A stretch of DNA of 14,239 nt from Actinomycetales bacterium (GCA_022838965.1 JALHDK010000020.1:1-14239), one strand, 5' to 3'; shown: positions 1 to 6,886, counted from the stretch's first letter. Numbers and translations: made by a program. Notes: generated by a model from the sequence alone, not told the origin.

Positions 1-265
1 GCAGGCGCCGGTCCAGCAGGATCCCCTCCACGCCTCCCTTTCGCGGGTTGCGGAGGTCAGACTCGTAGTCGAAGACGTCGTTGACCCCATACATCAGCAA
101 GTTGTAGGGGATCAGGAAGAACAGCACGCCGACCACGCCGCGCACGTCCAGCCCACCGGAGGCGAGCACGTAGGCGGCCCCGAAGGGGTAGGCGGTGTTG
201 ACCCAGCTGATCGGCCGGGAGGACAGGACGAGGGCGCGCAGGGTTCCGGTCGCGGTGCCGGTCAT
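1..265 (-). CDS. crtEb: Lycopene elongase (UbiA-type prenyltransferase), 3' end cut by window
   Basis: Only the first 88 codons are present; the rest lies outside the window. The protein is a membrane prenyltransferase of the UbiA family. CrtEb enzymes add C5 (DMAPP-derived) units to both ends of lycopene, giving flavuxanthin-like C50 intermediates. Visible support is a first membrane segment followed by the Asp-rich prenyl-diphosphate/Mg site NDVFDYESD at residues 62-70, in the place expected for this family. The ATG at 265 overlaps the crtYf stop (ATGA, 4 bases), so the two are probably translationally coupled. Its position at the end of crtE-B-I-Ye-Yf separates it from other UbiA enzymes such as menaquinone or heme O synthases. 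Confidence is high for the family and good for the role. Confidence 0.9.
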   Translation of the reverse strand, partial: MTGTATGTLRALVLSSRPISWVNTAYPFGAAYVLASGGLDVRGVVGVLFFLIPYNLLMYGVNDVFDYESDLRNPRKGGVEGILLDRRL

Positions 266-597
266 GCTGTCTCCTCCCGGTGGAGCGCGCACCAGAGCGC
301 CGGCAGCAACGCCAGCGCTGCGACCGTGTAGGCGAAGTCCTCGACCGGGGCGAGGCCGAGCCGGAGTCCGAGGTGCCGTTCGGGATGGTAGTCGACGAGT
401 CCCACCCCGATGATGACGTTGTCGAACACCGCGGTCAGCGCCAGCATGACGACGCCGGTGGCGGCGAGGGCGCGCCACGTCGGCGTGGCCTGCCCGGGGC
501 GGCCATCGGCGGTGGCCCGCCGGGTGACGGCGACGGCGGCGACCGTCCCGAGGGCGGCGACGGCGAGGAAGAGGGCGTTGAGGGCCACGTACCTCAC
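262..597 (-). CDS. crtYf: C50 carotenoid cyclase subunit CrtYf (lycopene cyclase domain)
   Basis: A 111-residue membrane protein of the heterodimeric lycopene-cyclase-domain family. With CrtYe it cyclises the ends of the elongated C50 carotenoid in the membrane. It has about three hydrophobic helices and the conserved acidic motif PVED at residues 84-87 (family PxE[E/D]), matching PVEE in its partner. The GTG at 597 is chosen because it overlaps the crtYe stop (GTGA) and gives the usual length of about 110 residues; the open frame continues upstream but has no comparable start. Its own stop overlaps the crtEb ATG. Sequence alone does not decide epsilon (CrtYe/Yf), gamma (CrtYg/Yh) or beta ring type, so the symbol follows the Corynebacterium convention. 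Confidence 0.9.
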   Translation of the reverse strand: MRYVALNALFLAVAALGTVAAVAVTRRATADGRPGQATPTWRALAATGVVMLALTAVFDNVIIGVGLVDYHPERHLGLRLGLAPVEDFAYTVAALALLPALWCALHREETA

Positions 598-917
598 GAC
601 GCCTCCCGACGGGCGAGCACGACCTCGGCGGCACGCCACACCACGACGGTGGTGTAGCACAGCAGCACGAGGAAGGCGACCTCCTCCACCGGCAGCTCGG
701 GGGCGAGCAGCACCCCGGTCATCCACGGCCCCTCCCCGCGGAAGAACACCCCGAGCGCGATCCCGCCGAGGTCCCAGGCGAGGAAGAACAGCACGCCGAC
801 CACCAGGGTGACCACCGTGGCGCGCGCGTCCTGGAACAGGGCGAGCCGCCAGCGGTGGTCGATGAGACCCATGCAGACGATCGAGACGAGCAACGCGCCG
901 AGGTAGGCGAAGGACAT
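594..917 (-). CDS. crtYe: C50 carotenoid cyclase subunit CrtYe (lycopene cyclase domain)
   Basis: A 107-residue membrane protein and partner of CrtYf; the two subunits together cyclise the C50 precursor. It has about three hydrophobic helices, a WD pair at residues 48-49 and the acidic motif PVEE at residues 76-79, typical of this family. The ATG at 917 shares one base with the crtB stop (TGATG) and follows a strong ribosome site (GGGGAGGG, 4-base spacing). That site lies inside a small hairpin at the crtB 3' end, so initiation probably depends on ribosomes finishing crtB. The stop overlaps the crtYf GTG by four bases. The ring stereochemistry produced cannot be read from the sequence. Confidence 0.91.
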   Translation of the reverse strand: MSFAYLGALLVSIVCMGLIDHRWRLALFQDARATVVTLVVGVLFFLAWDLGGIALGVFFRGEGPWMTGVLLAPELPVEEVAFLVLLCYTTVVVWRAAEVVLARREAS

Positions 918-1822
918 CAGGCCCTCCCCAGGAGGGCACGGCCCGCGAGGGCCGCCTTCTCGGCCGTGGGCACACGGGCTCGCGCGGTGAAGACGTCGAA
1001 GTCCGCCTCCTCGATGCGCCCCAGGATCCGCGAGTAGAGCACGCGCGCGGTGTGCACGCAGGCGCGGGACGCGCGGGGCAGGTGTGCGAGGCCCTCGTCG
1101 GCGTGGGCGTAGAGCTCCCGGTTGCGCGCGATCTCGAACCGCATGAACTCGCGCCACGGCTCGTCCACCCGGCGGGCCCATGGGTCCGCGCCGAAGCGCC
1201 GCAGGTCCTCCTGCGGCAGGTACACCCTCCCCCGCTCCAGGTCCTCGCCCATGTCCCGCAGGAAGTTGGTGAGCTGGAACGCCAGCCCGAGGGACCGGGC
1301 GGGCCCGAAGGCAGCCCGGGAGGTGGGGTGCAGCACCGGCAGCATCATCTCGCCGATCACTGCGGCGGAACCCTCCATGTACCCGCAGAGGTCCTCCCAG
1401 GTCTCGTAGGAGGTGCGGGTGAGGTCCATTTCCATCGCCCCGAAGAAGCGGTGGAAGCACTCCTCGCCGATGTCCGCGTCCCGGACGCTGCGCACGATGG
1501 CCGCGAGCTCGGGACTGTCCGCCGCCCGCGGATCGGCGAGGGACGCGAAGAAGCGCTCCTCGAACGCCCGCAGCGCGGCGGCGGTCTCCGCCACGTCGCC
1601 CTGAGTGGCGCCGGGGGCGTCGACGATGTCGTCCGCCAGTCGCGCGAGGGTGTAGACGGCGTGGACGTGCCGGCGATCAGCGGGCGGAAGGAGGAGGGCG
1701 CCCCAGAAGTAGGTGGTGCCAAACCGCCGGGTGATGCGGGCACACCGGCGGTAGCCGGTGGCGACCACCTCCGGCGAGGTCGGGTCGCCACGCAGCGGGC
1801 TCTCCCCGGCGAGCGCCGTCAC
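917..1822 (-). CDS. crtB: Phytoene synthase
   Basis: A 301-residue trans-isoprenyl diphosphate synthase that condenses two GGPP molecules to 15-cis-phytoene, the first committed carotenoid step. Both substrate-binding Asp motifs are present: DDIVD at residues 64-68 and NFLRDMGED at 186-194. The YMEGSAAVIGEMM block at 148-160 is also typical of bacterial CrtB. The open frame runs far upstream through crtI, so the start was set at the GTG at 1822. This GTG overlaps the crtI stop (GTGA) and gives normal family length. Squalene or dehydrosqualene synthase is less likely given crtI on one side and the C50 cyclase genes on the other. Confidence 0.95.
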   Translation of the reverse strand: MTALAGESPLRGDPTSPEVVATGYRRCARITRRFGTTYFWGALLLPPADRRHVHAVYTLARLADDIVDAPGATQGDVAETAAALRAFEERFFASLADPRAADSPELAAIVRSVRDADIGEECFHRFFGAMEMDLTRTSYETWEDLCGYMEGSAAVIGEMMLPVLHPTSRAAFGPARSLGLAFQLTNFLRDMGEDLERGRVYLPQEDLRRFGADPWARRVDEPWREFMRFEIARNRELYAHADEGLAHLPRASRACVHTARVLYSRILGRIEEADFDVFTARARVPTAEKAALAGRALLGRA

Positions 1823-3285
1823 CGGCGGCGCCCGTACTCGTCCACCCGGTCCGCGGCGAGCTTGCCGCTTACCAGCACCATCGGCACCCCCACCCCGGGG
1901 ATCGTGCCCGAGCCGGCGAAGACCAGGCCGGGCACCTTCCGCTCCACGTTCGAGGGCCGGAACGGGCCGGTCTGGGCGAAGGTGTGCGCGAGGGCGAACG
2001 GGGTGCCGTGGGCCATGCCCTGGGCCTGCCAGTCGAGCGGGGTGACGAACTCCTCGGCCACCACCTCGGTCGGGTAGCCGTTCGCGCCGAGGAAGGCCCG
2101 GAGCCGCTCCCGCATCGGTCCGGCCTCCCGGCGCCAGTCCACCGGCCCCTGCAGGTTCGGCACCGGCTCGAGGACGTAGAGCGTGGAGTGCCCGTCCGGT
2201 GCCATGCCCGGCTCGCTGAGGGAGGGGACGGTGACGAGGCGGCTCGGGTCCGGCTGCAGGGTCCTGGTTCCCATGAGCGCGTCGAAGGATTCGTTCCACT
2301 GCTCGCCGAAGTGGATGTTGTGGTGCTCCACGCCCGGAGCGGGGCGGCCGCGCGCCCCGACGTGCCACACCACCGCGGAGGGCGAGTAGGTGCCCTTCCG
2401 CACCGCGCGCGGCGGCTTCACGTCGGCGAGCCACTGCTCGTAGACCACGGGCAGGTCCGGGGTGGCGACGACGGCGTCGGCGGGCACGACGTCGTCGCCC
2501 ACCACGACGCCGTCGACGGCGCCTCCCGGGCGGCACCGCAGGCCGGTCACTGTGGTGCCGTAGCGGAACTCGACGCCGGCGCGCGCCGCGGCGCGCTCGA
2601 GCGCGGCGGGGATGGCGCCCATGCCGCCGTCGGGGAACCAGACGCCCTCGATGGAGTCCATGTACGTGATGACGGCGTACAGGGCGAGCGCCGTTTCCGG
2701 GGGAAGTCCGGCGTACAGAGCCTGGAAGGTGAAGAGACGCTGCAGGCGCGGATCGTCGAAGTAGCGGCGAACGGCGGGCCCCAGCCTGCCCAGCGCGCGC
2801 AGGCGCAGCAGCGTGAGTCCCGCGGTCGGCTTCTCGACCAGCCCCAGCACCGAGTTGAAGTTCTTGTCGATGAAGTTGCCGACCTCGACGTCGTAGAGCT
2901 GCTTCAGCCACGCGACGAAGGCGTCGAAGTTGGCGGCATCCTTCTCGCCGGACTTCTCGCGGATCTCCTCGCGCATGGCGTCGTGGCCGTAACGCACGAG
3001 GATCTCGCTGCCGTCGGCGAAGACGCCGCGGTAGGCGGGGTCGAGCCGGCGCATGGGCAGGTCGGCGAGGGAGCTGCCGGCCGCAACGAGCGCGGACTCC
3101 ACGAGTTCCGGCATCGTCATGACGACGGGCCCGAGGTCGAAGGTGAAACCGTCCCGGGTGATCGACCGGGCCCGGCCGCCGGGCCCGGACTCGCGCTCGA
3201 GGACGGTGACCTCGTGCCCCCGGCCTGTCAGGTGGCAGGCCGCCGTGAGCCCGGCGAGGCCCGCCCCGATCACGACCACCCTCAT
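1819..3285 (-). CDS. crtI: Phytoene desaturase (lycopene-forming)
   Basis: A 488-residue FAD-dependent desaturase that takes phytoene to lycopene. The N-terminus carries the dinucleotide-binding fold (GAGLAG at residues 7-12, with Glu30 ending the second strand). The C-terminus has the CrtI signature around FAGSGTIPGVGVPMVLVSGK, which binds the second part of FAD. An in-frame ATG lies four codons upstream at 3297. The start at 3285 is preferred because GGAGGA precedes it at good spacing and it overlaps the crtE stop by four bases (ATGA). It lies between crtE and crtB. The number of desaturation steps cannot be proved from sequence, but the downstream elongase and cyclase genes imply lycopene as product. 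Confidence 0.95.
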   Translation of the reverse strand: MRVVVIGAGLAGLTAACHLTGRGHEVTVLERESGPGGRARSITRDGFTFDLGPVVMTMPELVESALVAAGSSLADLPMRRLDPAYRGVFADGSEILVRYGHDAMREEIREKSGEKDAANFDAFVAWLKQLYDVEVGNFIDKNFNSVLGLVEKPTAGLTLLRLRALGRLGPAVRRYFDDPRLQRLFTFQALYAGLPPETALALYAVITYMDSIEGVWFPDGGMGAIPAALERAAARAGVEFRYGTTVTGLRCRPGGAVDGVVVGDDVVPADAVVATPDLPVVYEQWLADVKPPRAVRKGTYSPSAVVWHVGARGRPAPGVEHHNIHFGEQWNESFDALMGTRTLQPDPSRLVTVPSLSEPGMAPDGHSTLYVLEPVPNLQGPVDWRREAGPMRERLRAFLGANGYPTEVVAEEFVTPLDWQAQGMAHGTPFALAHTFAQTGPFRPSNVERKVPGLVFAGSGTIPGVGVPMVLVSGKLAADRVDEYGRRR

Positions 3286-4382
3286 CGCGTCCTCCATCCG
3301 ATGCGCTGTGCCACGGCGGCCAGGTCGGCCGCCACACCCCGGTTCGGCTCGTCGGAGCCGCCGCGGTCCAGCGCGGCGAGGGCGGCCTCCACCTCCGCGT
3401 GGATCATACGTTCCACCTCGAGCCGGACCCCGCTGGTGTCCAGCAGGTCCTGCACCGCGGGCACCTCCCCGGGCTCGAGCGCACCCGCGGTGACCCGGTC
3501 CAGCAGCTCCCGACCCGCCCCGGTGACCCGCGCGTGCGCCAGGGCGAGAAGGACGGTCGGCTTGCCGTCCAGCAGGTCGTCGCCCACCGGCTTCCCGGTC
3601 GTCAGGGGGTCACCCCAGACGCCGAGCACGTCGTCGCGGAGGGCGAACGCCCGCCCCAGATGGTCACCGTACCGGTGGAGGGCCGCCAGATCCTCCGGGA
3701 GAGCGCCGGCGAGCGTGGCTCCCAGGGTGAGCGGACGCTGGATGCTGTACGCCCCGGACTTGACGGCGGCCACCCTCCGGGCATGGCCGAGATCCCGGTG
3801 CCGATCGGCGGCCCCGGCGAGGTCGAGCGCCTGACCGGCCACGAGCTCGAGCACCATCACCCGCCAGAGGCGCTGGACCGCACGCGGCAGCTCCGCGACC
3901 ATGTGCTCGGCCGCGGCATGGGCCAGGTCGCCCACCAGGACCGCGATGGAGTCCCCGAACAGCCGGGAGTCACCCCGCGCCTCGGCAGACGCGTGGGACG
4001 CGGCCACCTGGACGTGCACCGTGCGCAGTCCCCGGCGGCGGTCCGACCGGTCCATCACGTCGTCCTGGACGAGCGTGAACACGTGGAGCATCTCGAGGGC
4101 GGCCCCGAGGCTCACCAGCTCGGCGCGGGTGGCAGGGGGACCCCCCGCGTACGACCAGCCGAGCCACGCCATCGTCGGCCGGAGCCGCTTCCCGCCCGCC
4201 TGGACCTGCGTGCGCAGCAGGGAGACCAGGTCCTCTCCGTCGAGTGCGGTGCTGTGCGGCGCGTAGTCCTGGAAGTCGCCCGCCAGCTGGGTCAGCCGTT
4301 CAACGAGCGCCTCCTCGACGGCTCGCAGGAACTCCGCGTGGGTGGTCCCGAGGATGGAGGACTGGTGGGCGGAGGTGGTCAT
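3282..4382 (-). CDS. crtE: Geranylgeranyl diphosphate synthase
   Basis: A 366-residue polyprenyl synthetase that makes GGPP from IPP and allylic diphosphates for CrtB. The first Asp-rich motif is DDVMD at residues 107-111 and the second is DDVLGVWGD at 250-258. The GGKRLRP substrate motif is at 63-69. The residue before the first Asp motif is Gln (LVQDD) where many family members have His, as in actinobacterial IdsA-type enzymes. The ATG at 4382 is preceded by AAGGGGAG. Its stop overlaps crtI, making it the first gene of a six-gene coupled run. Chain length (C20) is inferred from context; the symbol idsA would also be reasonable. Confidence 0.94.
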   Translation of the reverse strand: MTTSAHQSSILGTTHAEFLRAVEEALVERLTQLAGDFQDYAPHSTALDGEDLVSLLRTQVQAGGKRLRPTMAWLGWSYAGGPPATRAELVSLGAALEMLHVFTLVQDDVMDRSDRRRGLRTVHVQVAASHASAEARGDSRLFGDSIAVLVGDLAHAAAEHMVAELPRAVQRLWRVMVLELVAGQALDLAGAADRHRDLGHARRVAAVKSGAYSIQRPLTLGATLAGALPEDLAALHRYGDHLGRAFALRDDVLGVWGDPLTTGKPVGDDLLDGKPTVLLALAHARVTGAGRELLDRVTAGALEPGEVPAVQDLLDTSGVRLEVERMIHAEVEAALAALDRGGSDEPNRGVAADLAAVAQRIGWRTR

Positions 4383-4385
4383 GGT

Positions 4386-4392
4386 CTCCCCT
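4386..4392 (-). promoter_or_regulatory. Ribosome binding site of crtE
   Basis: On the minus strand AGGGGAG stands 3 bases before the crtE ATG. It is a good match to the anti-Shine-Dalgarno sequence and supports this start. Confidence 0.6.
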
Positions 4393-4430
4393 TTGCCGTC
4401 TGCGGTCCGCGGCGCCCCCGCGCGGATCCG

Positions 4431-4449
4431 ACGTTCCGTCCCCCAACGT
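4431..4449. promoter_or_regulatory. Dyad overlapping the crtE -10 element (possible operator)
   Basis: The plus strand shows ACGTT, nine bases, then AACGT: a perfect 5+9+5 inverted repeat covering the proposed -10 element of crtE. Known crt operons are controlled by repressors such as the MarR-type CrtR of Corynebacterium, so an operator here would make sense. The arms are short and could be chance in GC-rich DNA. Confidence 0.25.
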
Positions 4450-4473
4450 AACGACGGCGCGTCGCATCGGCAA
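4445..4473 (-). promoter_or_regulatory. Putative crtE operon promoter
   Basis: Read on the minus strand, TTGCCG (4473-4468) and TACGTT (4450-4445) are separated by 17 bases, fitting a housekeeping -35/-10 pair. Transcription would start about 50-60 bases before the crtE ATG. It lies in the only sizeable gap of the pigment locus, so crtE-crtEb may be transcribed separately from idi and the glycosyltransferase. This was read by eye and has no experimental support. Confidence 0.4.
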
Positions 4474-4484
4474 ACGCACGCGCC

Positions 4485-5213
4485 TCACCGCAGTCCGAGG
4501 CGCACCGCCCACCGGTGGACGGTGCCCATCTCAGCGCGGTTCAGCCGCAGCGTGGCCATGGCCCAGGAGAGCCGCTGGTGTGCGGCGCGGGGCGAGGCGA
4601 ACATCCGGCCGTCCACGGCCACCACCACGCCGGGCATGAGGCGCACACGGCCGCGGGGCCCGAGGACGCAGCTCAGGTCGAGGTCATCGTGGATGCCGGC
4701 CGCGTGCCGGTGCACCCGATCCGCCACGGTTCGCCACGCCGTCGCCCGCAGGGCCATGTTCGAACCCCAGAGGGGGATGGCGGCGATCGCCGAGCCGAAG
4801 CCGGCGAACAGTCCGGTGAAGTAGAACACGCCGGCGAGGTGCCGCGTGCCCCAGGGGAGGTCGTGGAACCAGCCGGGGCCCGTGACCGCGTCGAGGTGCG
4901 GGTTGCGTTCGAAGACCCGCACCACATGCTCCACCCAGTCCGGGGGGAGCCTGGAGTCGGCGTCGCACCGCGCGATGACGTCGCCGGTGGCGGCGTCGTA
5001 CCCGGTCGCGGCCGCCATGGGAATGCCCCGCACCGGCTCGACGACCACCCGGGCGCCGCACGCGCGGGCCACCTGTGCGCTGTCGTCGCTGCACCCGTTG
5101 TCGACGACGACGATCTCGTCCGCGGGGCGGGACTGGGCTGCGAGGGAGACGAGGCAGCGGCGCAGGGCAGCGGCGTCGTCGAGGACGGGGATGACGACGC
5201 TGACGGTGGTCAC
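4485..5213 (-). CDS. Family 2 glycosyltransferase, possible carotenoid glucosyltransferase
   Basis: A 242-residue GT2-type (GT-A fold) enzyme. It starts MTTVSVVIPVLDD, has VVDNGCSDDS at residues 36-45, a DxD-type metal/nucleotide-sugar site DAD at 84-86, GSNMALR at 150-156 and a DDLDLS acceptor-side acidic motif at 176-181. A hydrophobic stretch at about 126-150 suggests membrane association. The GTG at 5213 overlaps the idi stop (GTGA); the open frame extends far upstream, but that part covers idi in another frame. Between idi and crtE, the most likely role is glycosylation of the C50 carotenoid, as done by CrtX-type enzymes. That is inference from position, since GT2 sequences alone do not reveal donor or acceptor. 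Cell-envelope lipid glycosylation is the alternative. Confidence 0.8.
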   Translation of the reverse strand: MTTVSVVIPVLDDAAALRRCLVSLAAQSRPADEIVVVDNGCSDDSAQVARACGARVVVEPVRGIPMAAATGYDAATGDVIARCDADSRLPPDWVEHVVRVFERNPHLDAVTGPGWFHDLPWGTRHLAGVFYFTGLFAGFGSAIAAIPLWGSNMALRATAWRTVADRVHRHAAGIHDDLDLSCVLGPRGRVRLMPGVVVAVDGRMFASPRAAHQRLSWAMATLRLNRAEMGTVHRWAVRLGLR

Positions 5214-5806
5214 CGGGGGTGGCTCTCCGGATGGAAGGCGGGCGGGAGGTCGGCGAGCCGGCTCACCGGCCACGCCCGGGGGTCGGGACCGAGCATCGTG
5301 AGCAGGGCGACCTGCTCGCGGCTCCAGGGGGAGATGTCCCGAGCCCCGTTGAGGACCTGGGTGGAGAACTGCTCCCATGGTTCCCACACGGCGCGGTCGA
5401 CCTCGGACGGCTCGAGGGTGAGGGTTGCGCCGTCGGGCACGAACGCCGCGAAGACCGGGCACAGCTCGTGTTCCACCACGCCGTGGAACTCGGCGCGGTA
5501 GGCGTAGTGCGGCAGGATGAGGCGGACGTCGGTGAGGGCGAGGCCGAGCTCGTGGGCGGCGCGGCGGACGACGGCGTCGGGCAGCTCCTCGTCCGGCCCG
5601 GGATGGCCGCAGACGGTGTTCGTCTCGAGGCCCGGGAAGGTGGCCTTGTCGAGGGCGCGGCGGGTGACGAGCAGCCGGCCGGCGGCATCGAAGACGTAAC
5701 ACGAGAAGGCGAGGTGGAGCGGGGTGTCGCCGTGGTGGATTTCCGACTTGGGCATCGTCCCGATCCGGCGGCCCTCCGGGTCGGCGAGCACGACCAGTTC
5801 TGTCAT
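5210..5806 (-). CDS. idi: Isopentenyl-diphosphate delta-isomerase, type I
   Basis: A 198-residue Nudix-fold isomerase interconverting IPP and DMAPP, which primes GGPP synthesis and feeds the C5 transfers of CrtEb. Compared with E. coli Idi, the metal ligands and catalytic residues are present: His25 (or 24), His31, catalytic Cys66 in TVCGHP, His68, Glu86, and Glu112/Glu114 in EHELCP. Tyr103 in YRA and Trp in SPW also match. Two changes stand out: the usual WTN before the Cys block reads ETN (61-63), and the GE after CGHP reads DE (72-73). The ATG at 5806 is preferred over an in-frame TTG at 5818. Its stop overlaps the glycosyltransferase start by four bases. Confidence 0.93.
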   Translation of the reverse strand: MTELVVLADPEGRRIGTMPKSEIHHGDTPLHLAFSCYVFDAAGRLLVTRRALDKATFPGLETNTVCGHPGPDEELPDAVVRRAAHELGLALTDVRLILPHYAYRAEFHGVVEHELCPVFAAFVPDGATLTLEPSEVDRAVWEPWEQFSTQVLNGARDISPWSREQVALLTMLGPDPRAWPVSRLADLPPAFHPESHPR

Positions 5807-5808
5807 GC

Positions 5809-5826
5809 CCCCATGCAAGCATGGGG
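5809..5826. promoter_or_regulatory. Perfect palindrome upstream of idi (candidate operator)
   Basis: CCCCATGC, AA, GCATGGGG: a perfect 8+2+8 inverted repeat ending three bases before the idi ATG at 5806. It lies between idi and the divergent small membrane-protein frame, whose first possible ATG (5821) falls in the right arm. The size and two-fold symmetry suit a dimeric repressor site, and the loop is too short for a stable hairpin. No regulator gene is in the window. Confidence 0.4.
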
Positions 5827-6114
5827 TGCGGCCGGACGCGAAACCGGCATTCCGCCCCGCCGCTGGCCAGGCGGTTGGACAATCGGGGGCATGATGTCAA
5901 CGGCGAACGCACCGACGAGTACATCGAGGCGTGGATCCCGTGGATCGCGACCACCCTGCTGTGGCTCGCTCCTGTGATCGTGGGGCTGGTGCTCGCCGTG
6001 CTTGCGGCGGCGCGGGGAGCCGGGAAGCTCGCTTGGTGGGCGATCGGCATCCACGGGCTGCTTGTCGCGTTCATCACGATCCCGAACGTCATCGAACGGC
6101 TCACCACCCTCTGA
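5821..6114 (+). CDS. Small two-helix membrane protein of unknown function
   Basis: Up to 97 residues. From about residue 32 it looks like a real protein: an acidic, Trp-containing lead ([11 protein letters not shown]), a hydrophobic helix at about 39-64, a short Arg/Lys turn (ARGAGK), a second helix at about 70-91 and a short tail IERLTTL. I do not recognise a characterised family. The start is uncertain. The ATG at 5821 lies in a palindrome only 14 bases from the divergent idi ATG and has no ribosome site; a TTG at 5875 (79 residues) is an alternative. An ATG pair at 5891-5896 is in the wrong frame. It stands alone between divergent idi and lipB, so context gives little hint of its job. Confidence 0.6.
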   Translation: MGCGRTRNRHSAPPLARRLDNRGHDVNGERTDEYIEAWIPWIATTLLWLAPVIVGLVLAVLAAARGAGKLAWWAIGIHGLLVAFITIPNVIERLTTL

Positions 6115-6177
6115 GTCCACTCCTCCAGTCCGCCCCGGCTCACCACGCAGATGGTCGACGGCGGCGTCCTCACTGGC

Positions 6178-6207
6178 CTGTCCGGGACCAAGGCCCTGTC
6201 GTAGAGT
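6178..6207 (+). promoter_or_regulatory. Putative lipB promoter, probably leaderless
   Basis: A good -10 match, TAGAGT at 6202-6207, ends seven bases before the lipB ATG (6215), with a weak -35 (CTGTCC, 6178-6183) 18 bases upstream. Transcription would begin at or next to the start codon, and no Shine-Dalgarno sequence is visible, so the mRNA is probably leaderless, which is common in actinobacteria. Two GTGCAC palindromes (6206-6211 and 6224-6229) flank the start. Confidence 0.4.
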
Positions 6208-6214
6208 GCACTGC

Positions 6215-6886
6215 ATGCGGTTCGTGCACGTGGGCTTCGCCCCGGACCTGGTGGACTACCACCGGGCCTGGGACCTGCAGCGGGAGATGCACGCCGCCGT
6301 CGTGAACGGCGCGGAGGACACCACACTGCTGCTGGAGCACGCGGCCGTCTACACCGCCGGCAAGCACACCGAGCCGCACGAGCGGCCCCGGGACGGCACG
6401 CCGGTCGTGGAGGTGGACCGCGGCGGGAAGATCACCTGGCACGGCCCGGGCCAGCTCGTCGGCTACCCGATCGTGCGGCTCTCCCCGCCGATCGATGTGA
6501 TTGCCCACGTGCGACGTCTCGAGGAGGCCATGATCCGGGTGTGCGCCGACTTCGGCGTGACCGCGGCCAGGGTTGCCGGCCAGAGCGGCGCCTGGGTGCT
6601 CGCGGACGAGCGCGGACCGAACCGCAAGATCGGCGCGATCGGCGTGCGCGTGGCACGGAAGGTGACCATGCACGGCCTCGCCTTCAACTGCGACGCCGAC
6701 CTCTCCTGGGGTCAGGTCATCATCCCCTGCGGCATCGTGGGTGCCGGAGTGACGTCCCTGACCCGTGAGCTGGGGCGCACGGTGACGGTCCGGGAGGTGG
6801 TGCCGCACATGGAGCGGCACCTCGCGGAGGTGCTGGACGCGGTGGCGGTGCCACGGCCCACCGAGGAAGTGAGGATGCCCGCATGA
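6215..6886 (+). CDS. lipB: Octanoyl-[acyl-carrier protein]:protein N-octanoyltransferase
   Basis: A 223-residue LipB that moves octanoyl groups from acyl carrier protein to lipoyl domains of 2-oxoacid dehydrogenases and the glycine cleavage H protein. The family signature [12 protein letters not shown] is at residues 69-80. The catalytic Lys138 is in RKIGAIGV and the catalytic Cys172 in IPCGI. The open frame extends upstream, but the ATG at 6215 gives MRFVHVGF and normal length. The stop overlaps the lipA ATG (ATGA), so the two are co-translated, and the products act consecutively in lipoate synthesis. Confidence 0.96.
   Translation: MRFVHVGFAPDLVDYHRAWDLQREMHAAVVNGAEDTTLLLEHAAVYTAGKHTEPHERPRDGTPVVEVDRGGKITWHGPGQLVGYPIVRLSPPIDVIAHVRRLEEAMIRVCADFGVTAARVAGQSGAWVLADERGPNRKIGAIGVRVARKVTMHGLAFNCDADLSWGQVIIPCGIVGAGVTSLTRELGRTVTVREVVPHMERHLAEVLDAVAVPRPTEEVRMPA

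Noticed and set aside
1823..3337. Upstream extension of the crtB frame, suggesting a fused 806-residue protein
   Set aside because: The extension overlaps all of crtI in another frame and is Arg/Pro-rich nonsense; the GTG at 1822 gives a normal CrtB.
1984..3834. A 616-codon plus-strand open frame across crtI and crtE
   Set aside because: It has no recognisable motifs, no fitting start site and biased composition; it mirrors the codon pattern of the real genes.
5891..5977. Tandem ATG with a short Ser/Arg-rich frame as the start of the small protein
   Set aside because: It is in a different frame from the two membrane helices and has no protein-like character.
5214..6326. Upstream extension of the glycosyltransferase frame
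   Set aside because: It crosses idi and the divergent region out of frame with both; the GT2 fold begins right at the GTG at 5213.
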